Under the pieces are notes generated by a model. It searched no databases. It saw only the letters and a list, made by a program, of their open reading frames with translations, and was not told the origin of the DNA. The translations under genes and the position numbers were made by a program. From positions 1-14,668 of the forward strand of contig CAKOTD010000028.1 in NCBI GenBank assembly GCA_934120015.1: DNA of 14,668 bases, read 5' to 3'. Source of the stretch: an uncultured Bacilli bacterium. GTDB taxonomy: Bacteria; Bacillota_I; Bacilli_A; RF39; UBA660. Positions 7,822 to 13,515 of the stretch are shown here, in pieces; positions within the stretch are counted from its first letter, which is position 1, and every line of letters begins with the position of its first letter.

Positions 7822-8125
7822 TTAAATCTACTTATGAGTCCATCTTCATTAGTACCATAACATAGTATCAATTTCTATATCCAGTATAACTTAATTAAAA
7901 GAAAAATACAAGATTCTGAAACAGACAAAAGAAAATATTATATTGATACACTTAGATTAATATTGTATAGTTAATGATGTGGAAATAACAAAAAAAGAAT
8001 AGTTTTTTCACTAAAATAGCTAATACTACATCATGAATAATTAGCTAAAAATGATATTTTTTCAATAATGACTTTCATTATTTTAACTTATAGTAATTTG
8101 TTTACCTTAATATTTTTGTAAGAAT
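7822..8125. other. AT-rich non-coding stretch with dyads, no gene seen
   Basis: No open frame with a start and ribosome-binding site is present on either strand. Two overlapping dyads are visible: TAGCTAAT (8017-8024) with ATTAGCTA (8040-8047), and ATGATGT (7974-7980) with ACATCAT (8028-8034), the second arm lying in the loop of the first. In such AT-rich sequence these may be chance. Confidence 0.4.
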
Positions 8126-8254
8126 TAAAAAAACGCTTCATTTCCATTTAAGGTCAAGCGTTTTTAGATATTTTAACTCCAAAGGTTGGAGCGGATTTCC
8201 ATTTGGCACCTCTAGTAGTTCGTTGAGAAACCACATCAATGCTTTTTGATCACT
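8126..8254 (-). ncRNA. Predicted small RNA of about 130 bases, family unknown
   Basis: A complete minus-strand transcription unit with no open frame of useful length: a promoter (TTTACT, 17 bases, TATATT at 8261-8289), a predicted start near 8254, and an intrinsic terminator at 8127-8165. The body is clearly richer in G and C than the surrounding DNA, as expected of a structured RNA. Visible helices are ATCAA/TTGAT near the 5' end, GGTTTCTC against GAGGTGCC (with G-U pairs), and CTCCA/TGGAG. The 10-mer AAATGGAAAT appears twice, once in the body (8195-8204) and once in the terminator loop (8140-8149). It does not match the riboswitches, 6S, SRP, tmRNA or tracrRNA patterns I know. It points away from the toxin-antitoxin genes. 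Confidence 0.5.
8127..8165 (-). terminator. Intrinsic terminator of the predicted small RNA
   Basis: A 10-bp stem formed by AAAAACGCTT (8129-8138) and AAGCGTTTTT (8156-8165) with a 17-base loop. On the minus strand it ends in a run of seven T, and on the plus strand in five, so it could work both ways; the minus side is stronger. Confidence 0.75.
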
Positions 8255-8260
8255 GAATAT

Positions 8261-8289
8261 AATATACCATATAATCTTGTTTTAGTAAA
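8261..8289 (-). promoter_or_regulatory. Promoter of the predicted small RNA
   Basis: Minus strand TTTACT (8284-8289), exactly 17 bases, then TATATT (8261-8266). A second TATATT overlaps it at 8256-8261. Nothing translatable follows before the terminator 90 bases further on. Confidence 0.5.
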
Positions 8290-8404
8290 TACTGCTAATT
8301 ACCCTTTAAAATCGTTTTTAACGAGTATAATTAATAAACTTAGTAATTATATTAAAATATATAATTATTCAAATTTGGTGCTTTAAAATAAAAATTAACC
8401 GAAG

Positions 8405-8600
8405 GTCGATTTACCGCATCGGTAAAACCGTCGACGATAAACCAACAATAACTAAATAATAAATAATAAAAAGATATATTAGATAAAACACATCAATTAT
8501 ATCCAGATATCAATTTTCCGTATATGGATGATCCGCATACGGATAACTGCACACAAATAAAGATATAATAATAAAAAGATAAATATGATAAAAAACAAAA
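8405..8600. repeat. Two diverged copies of a hairpin plus AT-rich tail
   Basis: Copy 1 has TTTACCG (8410-8416), CAT, CGGTAAA (8420-8426), bracketed by GTCGA/TCGAC (8405-8409, 8431-8435). Copy 2 has ATCCG (8531-8535), CATA, CGGAT (8540-8544), bracketed by TCCGTAT/ATACGGA (8517-8523, 8537-8543). Each is followed by an A/T tail containing the identical 15-mer AATAATAAAAAGATA (8462-8476 and 8567-8581, 105 bases apart) and then GATAAAA..ACA. The two pairs just outside the shared CCG/CGG core change from A-T, T-A to T-A, A-T between copies, so pairing is kept. The hairpins are GC islands in very AT-rich DNA. Function unknown. Confidence 0.65.
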
Positions 8601-8652
8601 GAGGATTTTAGAATTCATTTTATAAAATTATTATTAAAGAAAATCCCCAATT

Positions 8653-8820
8653 AATCCCACACTTTTTCTTTATAGAATAAGACTTTTAAATAATTATAAT
8701 CCCCAAAAATGGGATAATTTTGTATGTACAAAATATGTTTGATATCATTTTCTTATGCTCTTGCTAAATTGTTCAAAATATTTCACGATTAGTGGGCTCA
8801 AGTATCACATTTGTGGGATT
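8653..8820. repeat. Inverted-repeat-flanked segment with ATCCC/GGGAT motifs
   Basis: Perfect 9-base terminal inverted repeats, AATCCCACA (8653-8661) and TGTGGGATT (8812-8820), enclose 150 bases with no gene. Inside is a smaller ATCCC/GGGAT hairpin (8699-8703, 8711-8715). AATCCCC also occurs just outside at 8642-8648. The layout is like a short non-autonomous element (MITE), but I cannot see a convincing target-site duplication. Alternatively these are repeated protein-binding sites in front of the toxin-antitoxin pair. Confidence 0.35.
8717..8734. promoter_or_regulatory. 18-base near-perfect palindrome, possible operator
   Basis: ATTTTGTA, two bases, TACAAAAT: two exact 8-base arms with a TG centre. 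The size and symmetry are typical of a dimeric regulator site. It lies 150 bases upstream of the abiE-type promoter and inside the inverted-repeat segment. Confidence 0.4.
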
Positions 8821-8883
8821 TTAAAAAATTGAATTATAAACTAATTTTAAGGTGAAAGTAGAATAAATAATATTTTAGTAAAA

Positions 8884-8924
8884 CTCGGCATTTTATTGAC
8901 TTTTGCCGAGATTTACTTTAAAAT
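8884..8924 (+). promoter_or_regulatory. Promoter and operator of the AbiE-type toxin-antitoxin operon
   Basis: TTGACT (8896-8901), 17-base spacer, TAAAAT (8919-8924), placing the start near 8931, at the ribosome-binding site of the antitoxin gene. An inverted repeat with 7-base GC-rich arms, CTCGGCA (8884-8890) and TGCCGAG (8904-8910), straddles the -35. AbiEi antitoxins are known to repress their own operon by binding inverted repeats at the promoter, and this is the obvious site here. Confidence 0.75.
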
Positions 8925-8941
8925 TATATTGGGTGATAAAA

Positions 8942-9484
8942 ATGATTTATAGTTATGAAGAAGTAATATCAAAATATAAAACTAATTATCAATTAGACAA
9001 AGCAGTAGAAAATAAAGAAATATTTAAAATAGAACCTGGATTGTATTCAGATCAAGAATTTGTTAATTACTTATTAATTATTAATAAGAAATATCCAAAT
9101 GCAGTATTTACATCAGATAGTGCATACTATTATCATAATTTAACTGATGTTATACCACAAAATTATTTTTTAGCCACACATAGAAAAGCAGCTAAAATAA
9201 AGGATAGCAAAGTAAAACAAATATATATTCCTGAAGATAAATTTGAGGTTGGAATTACTATAATAAAAGTAAATGGAATTGAAATTAAAATATATGATAA
9301 AGAAAAATTATTAATTGAACTTGTAAAAAATAGTGAAAAGATTCCATTTGATTATTATAAAGAAATTATAAATAATTATAGAAATATTAGTGATAAACTT
9401 GATATGAATAAATTATCTGATTATTTAAACTATTATAAAAATGATATTGATTTATTTTCTAAAATACAAAAGGAAGTGTTTTAA
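8942..9484 (+). CDS. abiEi: AbiEi-type antitoxin and autorepressor
   Basis: 180 residues in the AbiEi/type IV antitoxin pattern: an N-terminal winged helix-turn-helix (about 1-50, ending KEIFKIEPGLYSD) followed by the antitoxin domain with FTSDSAYYYHNLTDVIP (56-72) and the YDKEKLLIELV segment (118-128) that corresponds to the usual TPERTLLD. In characterised AbiE systems this protein represses the operon and neutralises the nucleotidyltransferase without stable binding. I use ATG 8942 with GGGTGAT at 8931-8937; an in-frame TTG at 8903 lies upstream of the predicted transcription start and inside the operator, so it is not used. Its stop overlaps the toxin start by one base (TAATG), giving translational coupling. 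Confidence 0.85.
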   Translation: MIYSYEEVISKYKTNYQLDKAVENKEIFKIEPGLYSDQEFVNYLLIINKKYPNAVFTSDSAYYYHNLTDVIPQNYFLATHRKAAKIKDSKVKQIYIPEDKFEVGITIIKVNGIEIKIYDKEKLLIELVKNSEKIPFDYYKEIINNYRNISDKLDMNKLSDYLNYYKNDIDLFSKIQKEVF

Positions 9485-10305
9485 TGAACCTACAAGAGCT
9501 AATACAAAAATATGTTAAAACATGTTATACAGATGGAGATGCATCTGCTAAAGTATGCCAAGATTTAATATTAACTGCTATATCAAATAGTAAATATTCT
9601 CAGAATATTACTATTAAAGGTGGAGTTGTTATGCATAACTTATCTAATGATATGCGTAGAGCTACTCGTGACTTAGATTTAGATTTTATTAAATATTCAC
9701 TAGAAGATAATTCAATTAGAAATTTTATTAATGAATTAGATAGATCACTTAAAGATATTAGTTTTGAAATAACTGATGATATTGTTCCTTTACATCATCA
9801 AGATTATAATGGTAAAAGAGTTTTTATAAAAATTAAAGATAATTTTAATAATGAAATAGATACAAAATTAGACATCGGAGTTCATAAACTATTTGAACTG
9901 GAGCAAGAACAATATATGTTTGATTTTAATACAATTAACTTAGGAGCAAATTTATTAATTAATTCTCCAGAACAAATATTTACCGAAAAATTAAAGTCAT
10001 TATTAAAATTTAATATTAGATCTACTAGATATAAAGATATATTCGATTTTTATTATTTAATTGATAACAATCTGTTAGATAAAGAAAAATTAGAAAAGTG
10101 CTTCAAAGTATTAATTTATGATGATGAAACTTCAAGTATTAATAATATTATGGATTTGATAAATGAGTTTAAGAAAATTACTGATTCTAGATTATATAAG
10201 GCCAATCTTAACAATCCTAAATATAATTGGTTGGATAAAAATATTGATGAAGTTATTAATAAAGTTCAAGAATATTTAACTAGTATGGAAACCGTAAATA
10301 TCTAA
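9484..10305 (+). CDS. abiEii: AbiEii-type nucleotidyltransferase toxin
   Basis: 273 residues of the AbiEii/MenA nucleotidyltransferase family. The four family motifs are visible: KGGVVMHNL (45-53), TRDLDLDF (61-68, metal-binding Asp63/Asp65), DTKLDIG (126-132), and FTEKLKSLLKF with RYKDIFDFYYL (167-176, 182-192). Related toxins bind or transfer nucleotides and, in MenT proteins, block tRNA acceptor ends, halting growth during phage infection. Nothing is truncated and all catalytic positions are present, so it should be active when not held in check by the adjacent antitoxin. A Shine-Dalgarno (AGGAAG) sits in the end of the antitoxin gene. A terminator follows 6 bases after the stop. Confidence 0.9.
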   Translation: MNLQELIQKYVKTCYTDGDASAKVCQDLILTAISNSKYSQNITIKGGVVMHNLSNDMRRATRDLDLDFIKYSLEDNSIRNFINELDRSLKDISFEITDDIVPLHHQDYNGKRVFIKIKDNFNNEIDTKLDIGVHKLFELEQEQYMFDFNTINLGANLLINSPEQIFTEKLKSLLKFNIRSTRYKDIFDFYYLIDNNLLDKEKLEKCFKVLIYDDETSSINNIMDLINEFKKITDSRLYKANLNNPKYNWLDKNIDEVINKVQEYLTSMETVNI

Positions 10306-10311
10306 TTAATT

Positions 10312-10337
10312 AGAAACCAAACTGGTTTCTTTTTTTA
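10312..10337 (+). terminator. Terminator of the toxin-antitoxin operon
   Basis: An 8-bp stem, AGAAACCA (10312-10319) and TGGTTTCT (10323-10330), 3-base loop, then seven T. The same stem with a different loop ends the XRE-ectodomain gene at 12366. Confidence 0.9.
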
Positions 10338-10348
10338 TAATGATATTA

Positions 10349-10368
10349 TATACTATAGTTAGTATAAT
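10349..10368 (+). promoter_or_regulatory. -10 box and dyad before the DUF3221-like gene
   Basis: A perfect TATAAT at 10363-10368 has no good -35 at the right distance. It overlaps an inverted repeat with 7-base arms, TATACTA (10349-10355) and TAGTATA (10360-10366), a possible binding site for an activator or repressor. Confidence 0.45.
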
Positions 10369-10385
10369 ACTTAGAAAGGATGTAT

Positions 10386-10766
10386 ATGGATAATAAAGTT
10401 TATAAAGTTATAATATGTGTATTAACTATAACTACAATTGTATTTGCGGTATTATTTATAACTAAAAAGTGTGATTTAAAATGTAAATGTGAGGATAATT
10501 GTATGAAAGTGAGTACAACTATGTCAGCATCTTCAGATATTAAAAAAGATAATTTTATAATAACCGAAGTAAATGGTTGTTCTATTATGGCTAATATGGT
10601 AAATGATGATAAGAAAGTACCATACTCAATTAGTTTTTGTGAGATGGATGGATCAGCTGATATGAAATTTAATATTGATGAAGAAATATGGATTAAATAC
10701 GATATAATTTTGGAATCATATCCTCCACAAATTAAACCTATAGAATATGGTATAGTAAAAAAATAA
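10386..10766 (+). CDS. Small Cys-rich membrane-anchored protein, DUF3221-like
   Basis: 126 residues: a membrane segment (about 7-26), then a Cys cluster (Cys29, 33, 35, 39) and an extracytoplasmic domain. Residues 55-126 look like the small OB-like fold of DUF3221/YobA proteins: FIITEVNGCSIMA at the start and YDIILESYPPQIKPIEYGIV at the end, the ESYPxQ segment being the best landmark. No true lipobox is present, so I call it membrane-anchored, not a lipoprotein. ATG 10386 is preferred over ATG 10380 because AGAAAGG ends six bases before the former and directly abuts the latter. It has its own promoter and terminator. Function unknown; the Cys cluster could bind metal or form disulfides. Confidence 0.6.
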   Translation: MDNKVYKVIICVLTITTIVFAVLFITKKCDLKCKCEDNCMKVSTTMSASSDIKKDNFIITEVNGCSIMANMVNDDKKVPYSISFCEMDGSADMKFNIDEEIWIKYDIILESYPPQIKPIEYGIVKK

Positions 10767-10793
10767 AGTTAAAATTTATTACATCATTTTATT

Positions 10794-10819
10794 AAGTAGA
10801 TTTAAATATCTACTTTTTT
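10794..10819 (+). terminator. Terminator of the DUF3221-like gene
   Basis: AAGTAGAT (10794-10801) pairs with ATCTACTT (10808-10815) around a 6-base loop, followed by a T-run to 10819. Confidence 0.8.
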
Positions 10820-10851
10820 CGTGTATGTCAATAAACTCTACTAACGCTGTG

Positions 10852-10880
10852 GATACAAATATTAATTCCTGTATTATAAT
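10852..10880 (+). promoter_or_regulatory. Promoter of the XRE-ectodomain regulator
   Basis: Perfect TATAAT at 10875-10880 with GATACA 17 bases upstream (10852-10857), a weak -35. The start falls near 10887, just before the GAGGTGG ribosome-binding site. Confidence 0.5.
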
Positions 10881-10900
10881 TGTATGTAGAGGTGGATAAT

Positions 10901-12367
10901 ATGAATCAAGAAAAAATTGGTAAGTTTATTCTCAAACTTCGCAAAGATAAAAAGATGACTCAGCAAGAACTTGCTGATAAATTAAATGTTACTGATAGAG
11001 CTGTTTCACATTGGGAGAATGGTAGAAGTATTCCAGATGTATCACTATTTAAATCTATATGTGGGATATTTGATATTTCAGTTAATGAATTAATAAGTGG
11101 AGAAAAACTAACTAAAGATAAATTGATTAAACAAAGTGATGAAAATATTATTAATACATTAAAAGATAGTAAAAAGAATCAAAATAAATCTCAAAGAATA
11201 ATTATTATTCTTATAATCGGAATTGTTATACTATTAATTGCTGTATTATTAGGAATTAAAAATAAATATCCAAAAATAGATTTATTTAATTTTACACTAC
11301 AACAATCTGATCCAGAGAAACCTTATAAATTAGAAAAGCAATTAACAATAGATAAAAGAGAGGTCTATTATTATGGATTGGATTTTGCTGTTTTTTGTGA
11401 AAAAAATGAAAAATGTTATCAAGTAAATGATGCTTTAAAGCATAATCAAATAACATTAAATGAATTTCAAAACTATTTAGAGAAACAATCTGAATACGAA
11501 AATTATAAAACTATGAGATTGTATGATGGTGGAACAACTATTTATTCAAAAGGTGGTATGCAAATAATGTTTTGTAATACTATTGAAGGTAATAAAGATG
11601 TTTATATCGGTGATTCATCAATGTTAGATAATTTACATGGAGAATATTGTGGACATAAAAGAGATGAAGATGAAAGTTATATTAGAACTTATAAAGTATT
11701 AAGTGTATCTATTTATAGCAAGGATAAAGAATATAATGAAATATTGGTTGAAGACATTAATGGAAAAACTGGCCAAGCAATTGTTGGAAAATCATTTATA
11801 TTAGTTCCTAATCATATTTATTATTTTTCCTTTTTAACATTCGATAAATTTGAAGATACAATTGAAAATATTTTTAATAATTCAACATTATTATCTGCTA
11901 AAGAATTAGATGAAGATATTGATGACGGTGATACAATAGAATGGATTAATGAAAAGATAATAGTAAATGAAGATTTAGATAACGGTTCTGAATTAAACGA
12001 ACTTGAACATGTTAGAATGGATATAGTTGATGGAACATTGACAAAGACTAGTACTAAAATCAAAATAACAGACTTTAGTGGTAATAAATATACATATGGA
12101 TATCCATATAGAATAGATGTCTATAAAAATGGAAAATGGGAAGAATTAGAAGAATATTGTCCTACTAAAAATTGCGCTTGGAATGCAATTGCATATGGAC
12201 CAGATAAATATGGACATTTAATGTTAGATTTAGATTGGAGTTATTTATATGGAGAATTAAAACCAGGAAGATATCGTATAGTAAAAGATGCATTAAGAAA
12301 CGATGAAGAATGTTCTGAAAAGAAATGCAATAAATATTATTTTTCAGTTGTATTTGATATAGATTAG
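10901..12367 (+). CDS. XRE regulator fused through one membrane segment to a large ectodomain
   Basis: 488 residues. An XRE helix-turn-helix occupies 5-66 (MTQQELADKLNVTDRAVSHW, ending VNELISGE). A Lys-rich linker leads to a single membrane segment at about 99-119, so the remaining 370 residues lie outside the cytoplasm. The last 110 residues (KITDFSGNKYTYGYPYRIDV, NGKWEELE, then LYGELKPGRYRIVK) resemble the bacterial immunoglobulin-like domain of the Big_14 type; the middle 250 residues are unrecognised. Cys pairs near the end (CPTKNC, CSEKKC) could form disulfides. This is a one-component transmembrane regulator reading an outside signal. Start: ATG 10901 with GAGGTGG at 10889-10895; the in-frame TTG at 10880 lies in the promoter. 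It is a single-gene unit with its own terminator. Confidence 0.8.
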   Translation: MNQEKIGKFILKLRKDKKMTQQELADKLNVTDRAVSHWENGRSIPDVSLFKSICGIFDISVNELISGEKLTKDKLIKQSDENIINTLKDSKKNQNKSQRIIIILIIGIVILLIAVLLGIKNKYPKIDLFNFTLQQSDPEKPYKLEKQLTIDKREVYYYGLDFAVFCEKNEKCYQVNDALKHNQITLNEFQNYLEKQSEYENYKTMRLYDGGTTIYSKGGMQIMFCNTIEGNKDVYIGDSSMLDNLHGEYCGHKRDEDESYIRTYKVLSVSIYSKDKEYNEILVEDINGKTGQAIVGKSFILVPNHIYYFSFLTFDKFEDTIENIFNNSTLLSAKELDEDIDDGDTIEWINEKIIVNEDLDNGSELNELEHVRMDIVDGTLTKTSTKIKITDFSGNKYTYGYPYRIDVYKNGKWEELEEYCPTKNCAWNAIAYGPDKYGHLMLDLDWSYLYGELKPGRYRIVKDALRNDEECSEKKCNKYYFSVVFDID

Positions 12368-12390
12368 AAACCAATTTGGTTTCTTTTTTT
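12366..12390 (+). terminator. Terminator of the XRE-ectodomain gene
   Basis: AGAAACCA (12366-12373), ATT loop, TGGTTTCT (12377-12384), followed by six more T. The left arm overlaps the stop codon of the gene. Both arms are identical to the terminator at 10312-10337. Confidence 0.9.
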
Positions 12391-12416
12391 AATAATGATA
12401 AAATATTTTAAAAAGA

Positions 12417-12443
12417 TGTGACCTTTTTTATAAAATAATCGTC
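12417..12443 (+). promoter_or_regulatory. ECF-type promoter of the sigma factor operon
   Basis: TGTGAC (12417-12422) followed by C and six T, a 17-base spacer, then CGTC (12440-12443). Gram-positive ECF sigma factors typically read TGAAAC or TGTAAC with 16-17 bases to CGTC/CGTA/CGAC, often with a T-run after the -35. There is no good TATAAT here. It lies 33 bases before the sigma gene, so the factor probably transcribes its own operon. Confidence 0.65.
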
Positions 12444-12475
12444 TTTATAGTGAATCGATTCAAAGGAGGTATTAG

Positions 12476-12940
12476 ATGAATAACAATATTGATTCTATAA
12501 TAGAACAATATAGCAATTATGTATTCAAGATAATCAATAATGTTATTGGAAAATCTTTACCATATGAAGATAAAGAGGAAATATTATCTGATACATTCTA
12601 TTTGTTTTGGAAACATAGAAAAGAAATCAAATCTAATGAACAATCATATCTTGGATCAATAGCAAGAAATCTATCTTATCAAAGATTAAGAGATAATGAT
12701 ATTGACTTTGAATATGATGAAAATAAGATAATTCAAATATCAACTACTTACGATAATTCATATATAGATGATATCTTATCAATATTAGATGAAAAAGAAA
12801 AAGAATTATTTAATCTATATTATGTTAGTGGATATAAGATTAAAGAAATTGCAAAGAAGAAAAAGAAATCTTCTAGTGCAATTAAAATGCAATTATTAAG
12901 AATGAAAAGAAAAATAAGAAAGGCGATTAAATATGAATAA
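12476..12940 (+). CDS. ECF-type RNA polymerase sigma factor
   Basis: 154 residues, the size of an ECF sigma factor. Region 2 covers about 6-73 (EEILSDTFYLFWKHRKEI, then YLGSIARNLSYQRLRD), which binds core polymerase and the -10. Region 4 covers about 95-152 (LDEKEKELFNLYYVSGYKIK, then KKKSSSAIKMQLLRMKRKIR), the helix-turn-helix for the -35. No region 1 or 3 is present. AAAGGAGGT at 12462-12470 gives a strong start. It overlaps the downstream membrane protein by 8 bases, the usual arrangement for a sigma factor and its membrane-held inhibitor. An ECF-like promoter lies upstream. I cannot assign an ECF subgroup. Confidence 0.9.
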   Translation: MNNNIDSIIEQYSNYVFKIINNVIGKSLPYEDKEEILSDTFYLFWKHRKEIKSNEQSYLGSIARNLSYQRLRDNDIDFEYDENKIIQISTTYDNSYIDDILSILDEKEKELFNLYYVSGYKIKEIAKKKKKSSSAIKMQLLRMKRKIRKAIKYE

Positions 12941-13421
12941 GTTAAATTTAGACAAAATTAAAGAAATGACAAATAATAAAATTGGTTATGATAGTTTTAT
13001 GGAAGAAGAACACAATCGTAATAAAAGAATAAAAAAGACAGTTATATCTTTATCTATTGTAATGTTTATGTTTGTTAGTTTAGTATCAGTAAATGCTTTA
13101 ACTGATAATGGAATTATTAAATTATTTACTGGTAAAGCAACAATCAATGGAGAAGAAAAAGATGTAAAGTCATATATTCAGATATATTATACTGGTGAAG
13201 CAGATCCAAATGATTTAAAAGCAGTAATTAATAAAAAAGCTCATAACGAACTATGTGTAGAATCTGAAGAAGCTAAAATGAAAGTATGTTTTACTGATGC
13301 TAAAGAAATATTAAAAGTTGAAATGAATTATGATAAAAAATTAAACCATCCAACAGACTATACAGTTACTTATATTGATATAAATGATCAAGTACAAGTT
13401 GAACATATAGACAGTGAATAA
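12933..13421 (+). CDS. Probable membrane anti-sigma factor
   Basis: 162 residues: a charged cytoplasmic part of about 33 residues, one membrane segment (about 35-56, TVISLSIVMFMFVSLVSVNA), and an extracytoplasmic domain of about 105 residues with two Cys (NELCVE, MKVCFT) that may pair. The position, overlapping the sigma gene by ATGAATAA, and the topology point to an anti-sigma factor. The cytoplasmic part is short and lacks the HxxxCxxC zinc motif of the common ZAS inhibitors, so it would bind the sigma factor in another way. I do not recognise the outer domain. If it is degraded or changes shape on an envelope signal, the sigma factor would be released. Confidence 0.7.
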   Translation: MNKLNLDKIKEMTNNKIGYDSFMEEEHNRNKRIKKTVISLSIVMFMFVSLVSVNALTDNGIIKLFTGKATINGEEKDVKSYIQIYYTGEADPNDLKAVINKKAHNELCVESEEAKMKVCFTDAKEILKVEMNYDKKLNHPTDYTVTYIDINDQVQVEHIDSE

Positions 13422-13445
13422 GTAGTAAATAAATCCTACTTTTTT
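13420..13445 (+). terminator. Probable terminator of the sigma/anti-sigma operon
   Basis: AAGTAG (13420-13425) and CTACTT (13436-13441) form a 6-bp stem around a 10-base loop, followed by a T-run to 13445. The stem is short, so termination may be partial. Confidence 0.55.
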
Positions 13446-13463
13446 AATCCTACGATTCATAGG

Positions 13464-13492
13464 TTGCCATATTTTGTTTAAATCTATATAAT
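13464..13492 (+). promoter_or_regulatory. Strong promoter of the XRE-VanZ gene
   Basis: TTGCCA (13464-13469), exactly 17 bases, TATAAT (13487-13492). Start predicted near 13499. This is the best housekeeping-type promoter in the plus-strand half of the window and shows that the XRE-VanZ gene does not depend on the ECF promoter. Confidence 0.8.
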
Positions 13493-13515
13493 TTTTAGTG
13501 AAAAGAGGGATAATT

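Noticed and set aside
7861..7974. Short plus-strand frame reading LIKRKIQDSETDKRKYYID, which looks a little like the wing of a MarR-type regulator
   Set aside because: No start codon, no ribosome-binding site, 30-odd residues and nothing matching on either side; too short to call a gene remnant.
8130..8250. Protein-like fragments in several frames of the small-RNA region
   Set aside because: Several frames on both strands look equally plausible, all are short and lack starts, and the stretch has a promoter and terminator of its own; structured RNA is the simpler reading.
8170..8262. Possible tetrahydrofolate riboswitch because the minus strand contains CCGCTCCA
   Set aside because: The partner GGAGAGTA strand and the rest of the consensus are missing, and no folate gene follows.
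8462..8581. Possible CRISPR array from the repeated 15-mer
   Set aside because: Only two copies 105 bases apart, repeat too short and AT-only, no cas genes; the similarity extends through the spacing, as in a diverged duplication.
8903..8941. N-terminal extension of the antitoxin from TTG 8903
   Set aside because: It would start inside the operator and upstream of the predicted transcription start; ATG 8942 has a good ribosome-binding site.
11821..12374. Minus-strand open frames opposite the XRE-ectodomain gene
   Set aside because: Low-complexity shadows of the coding strand without start signals.
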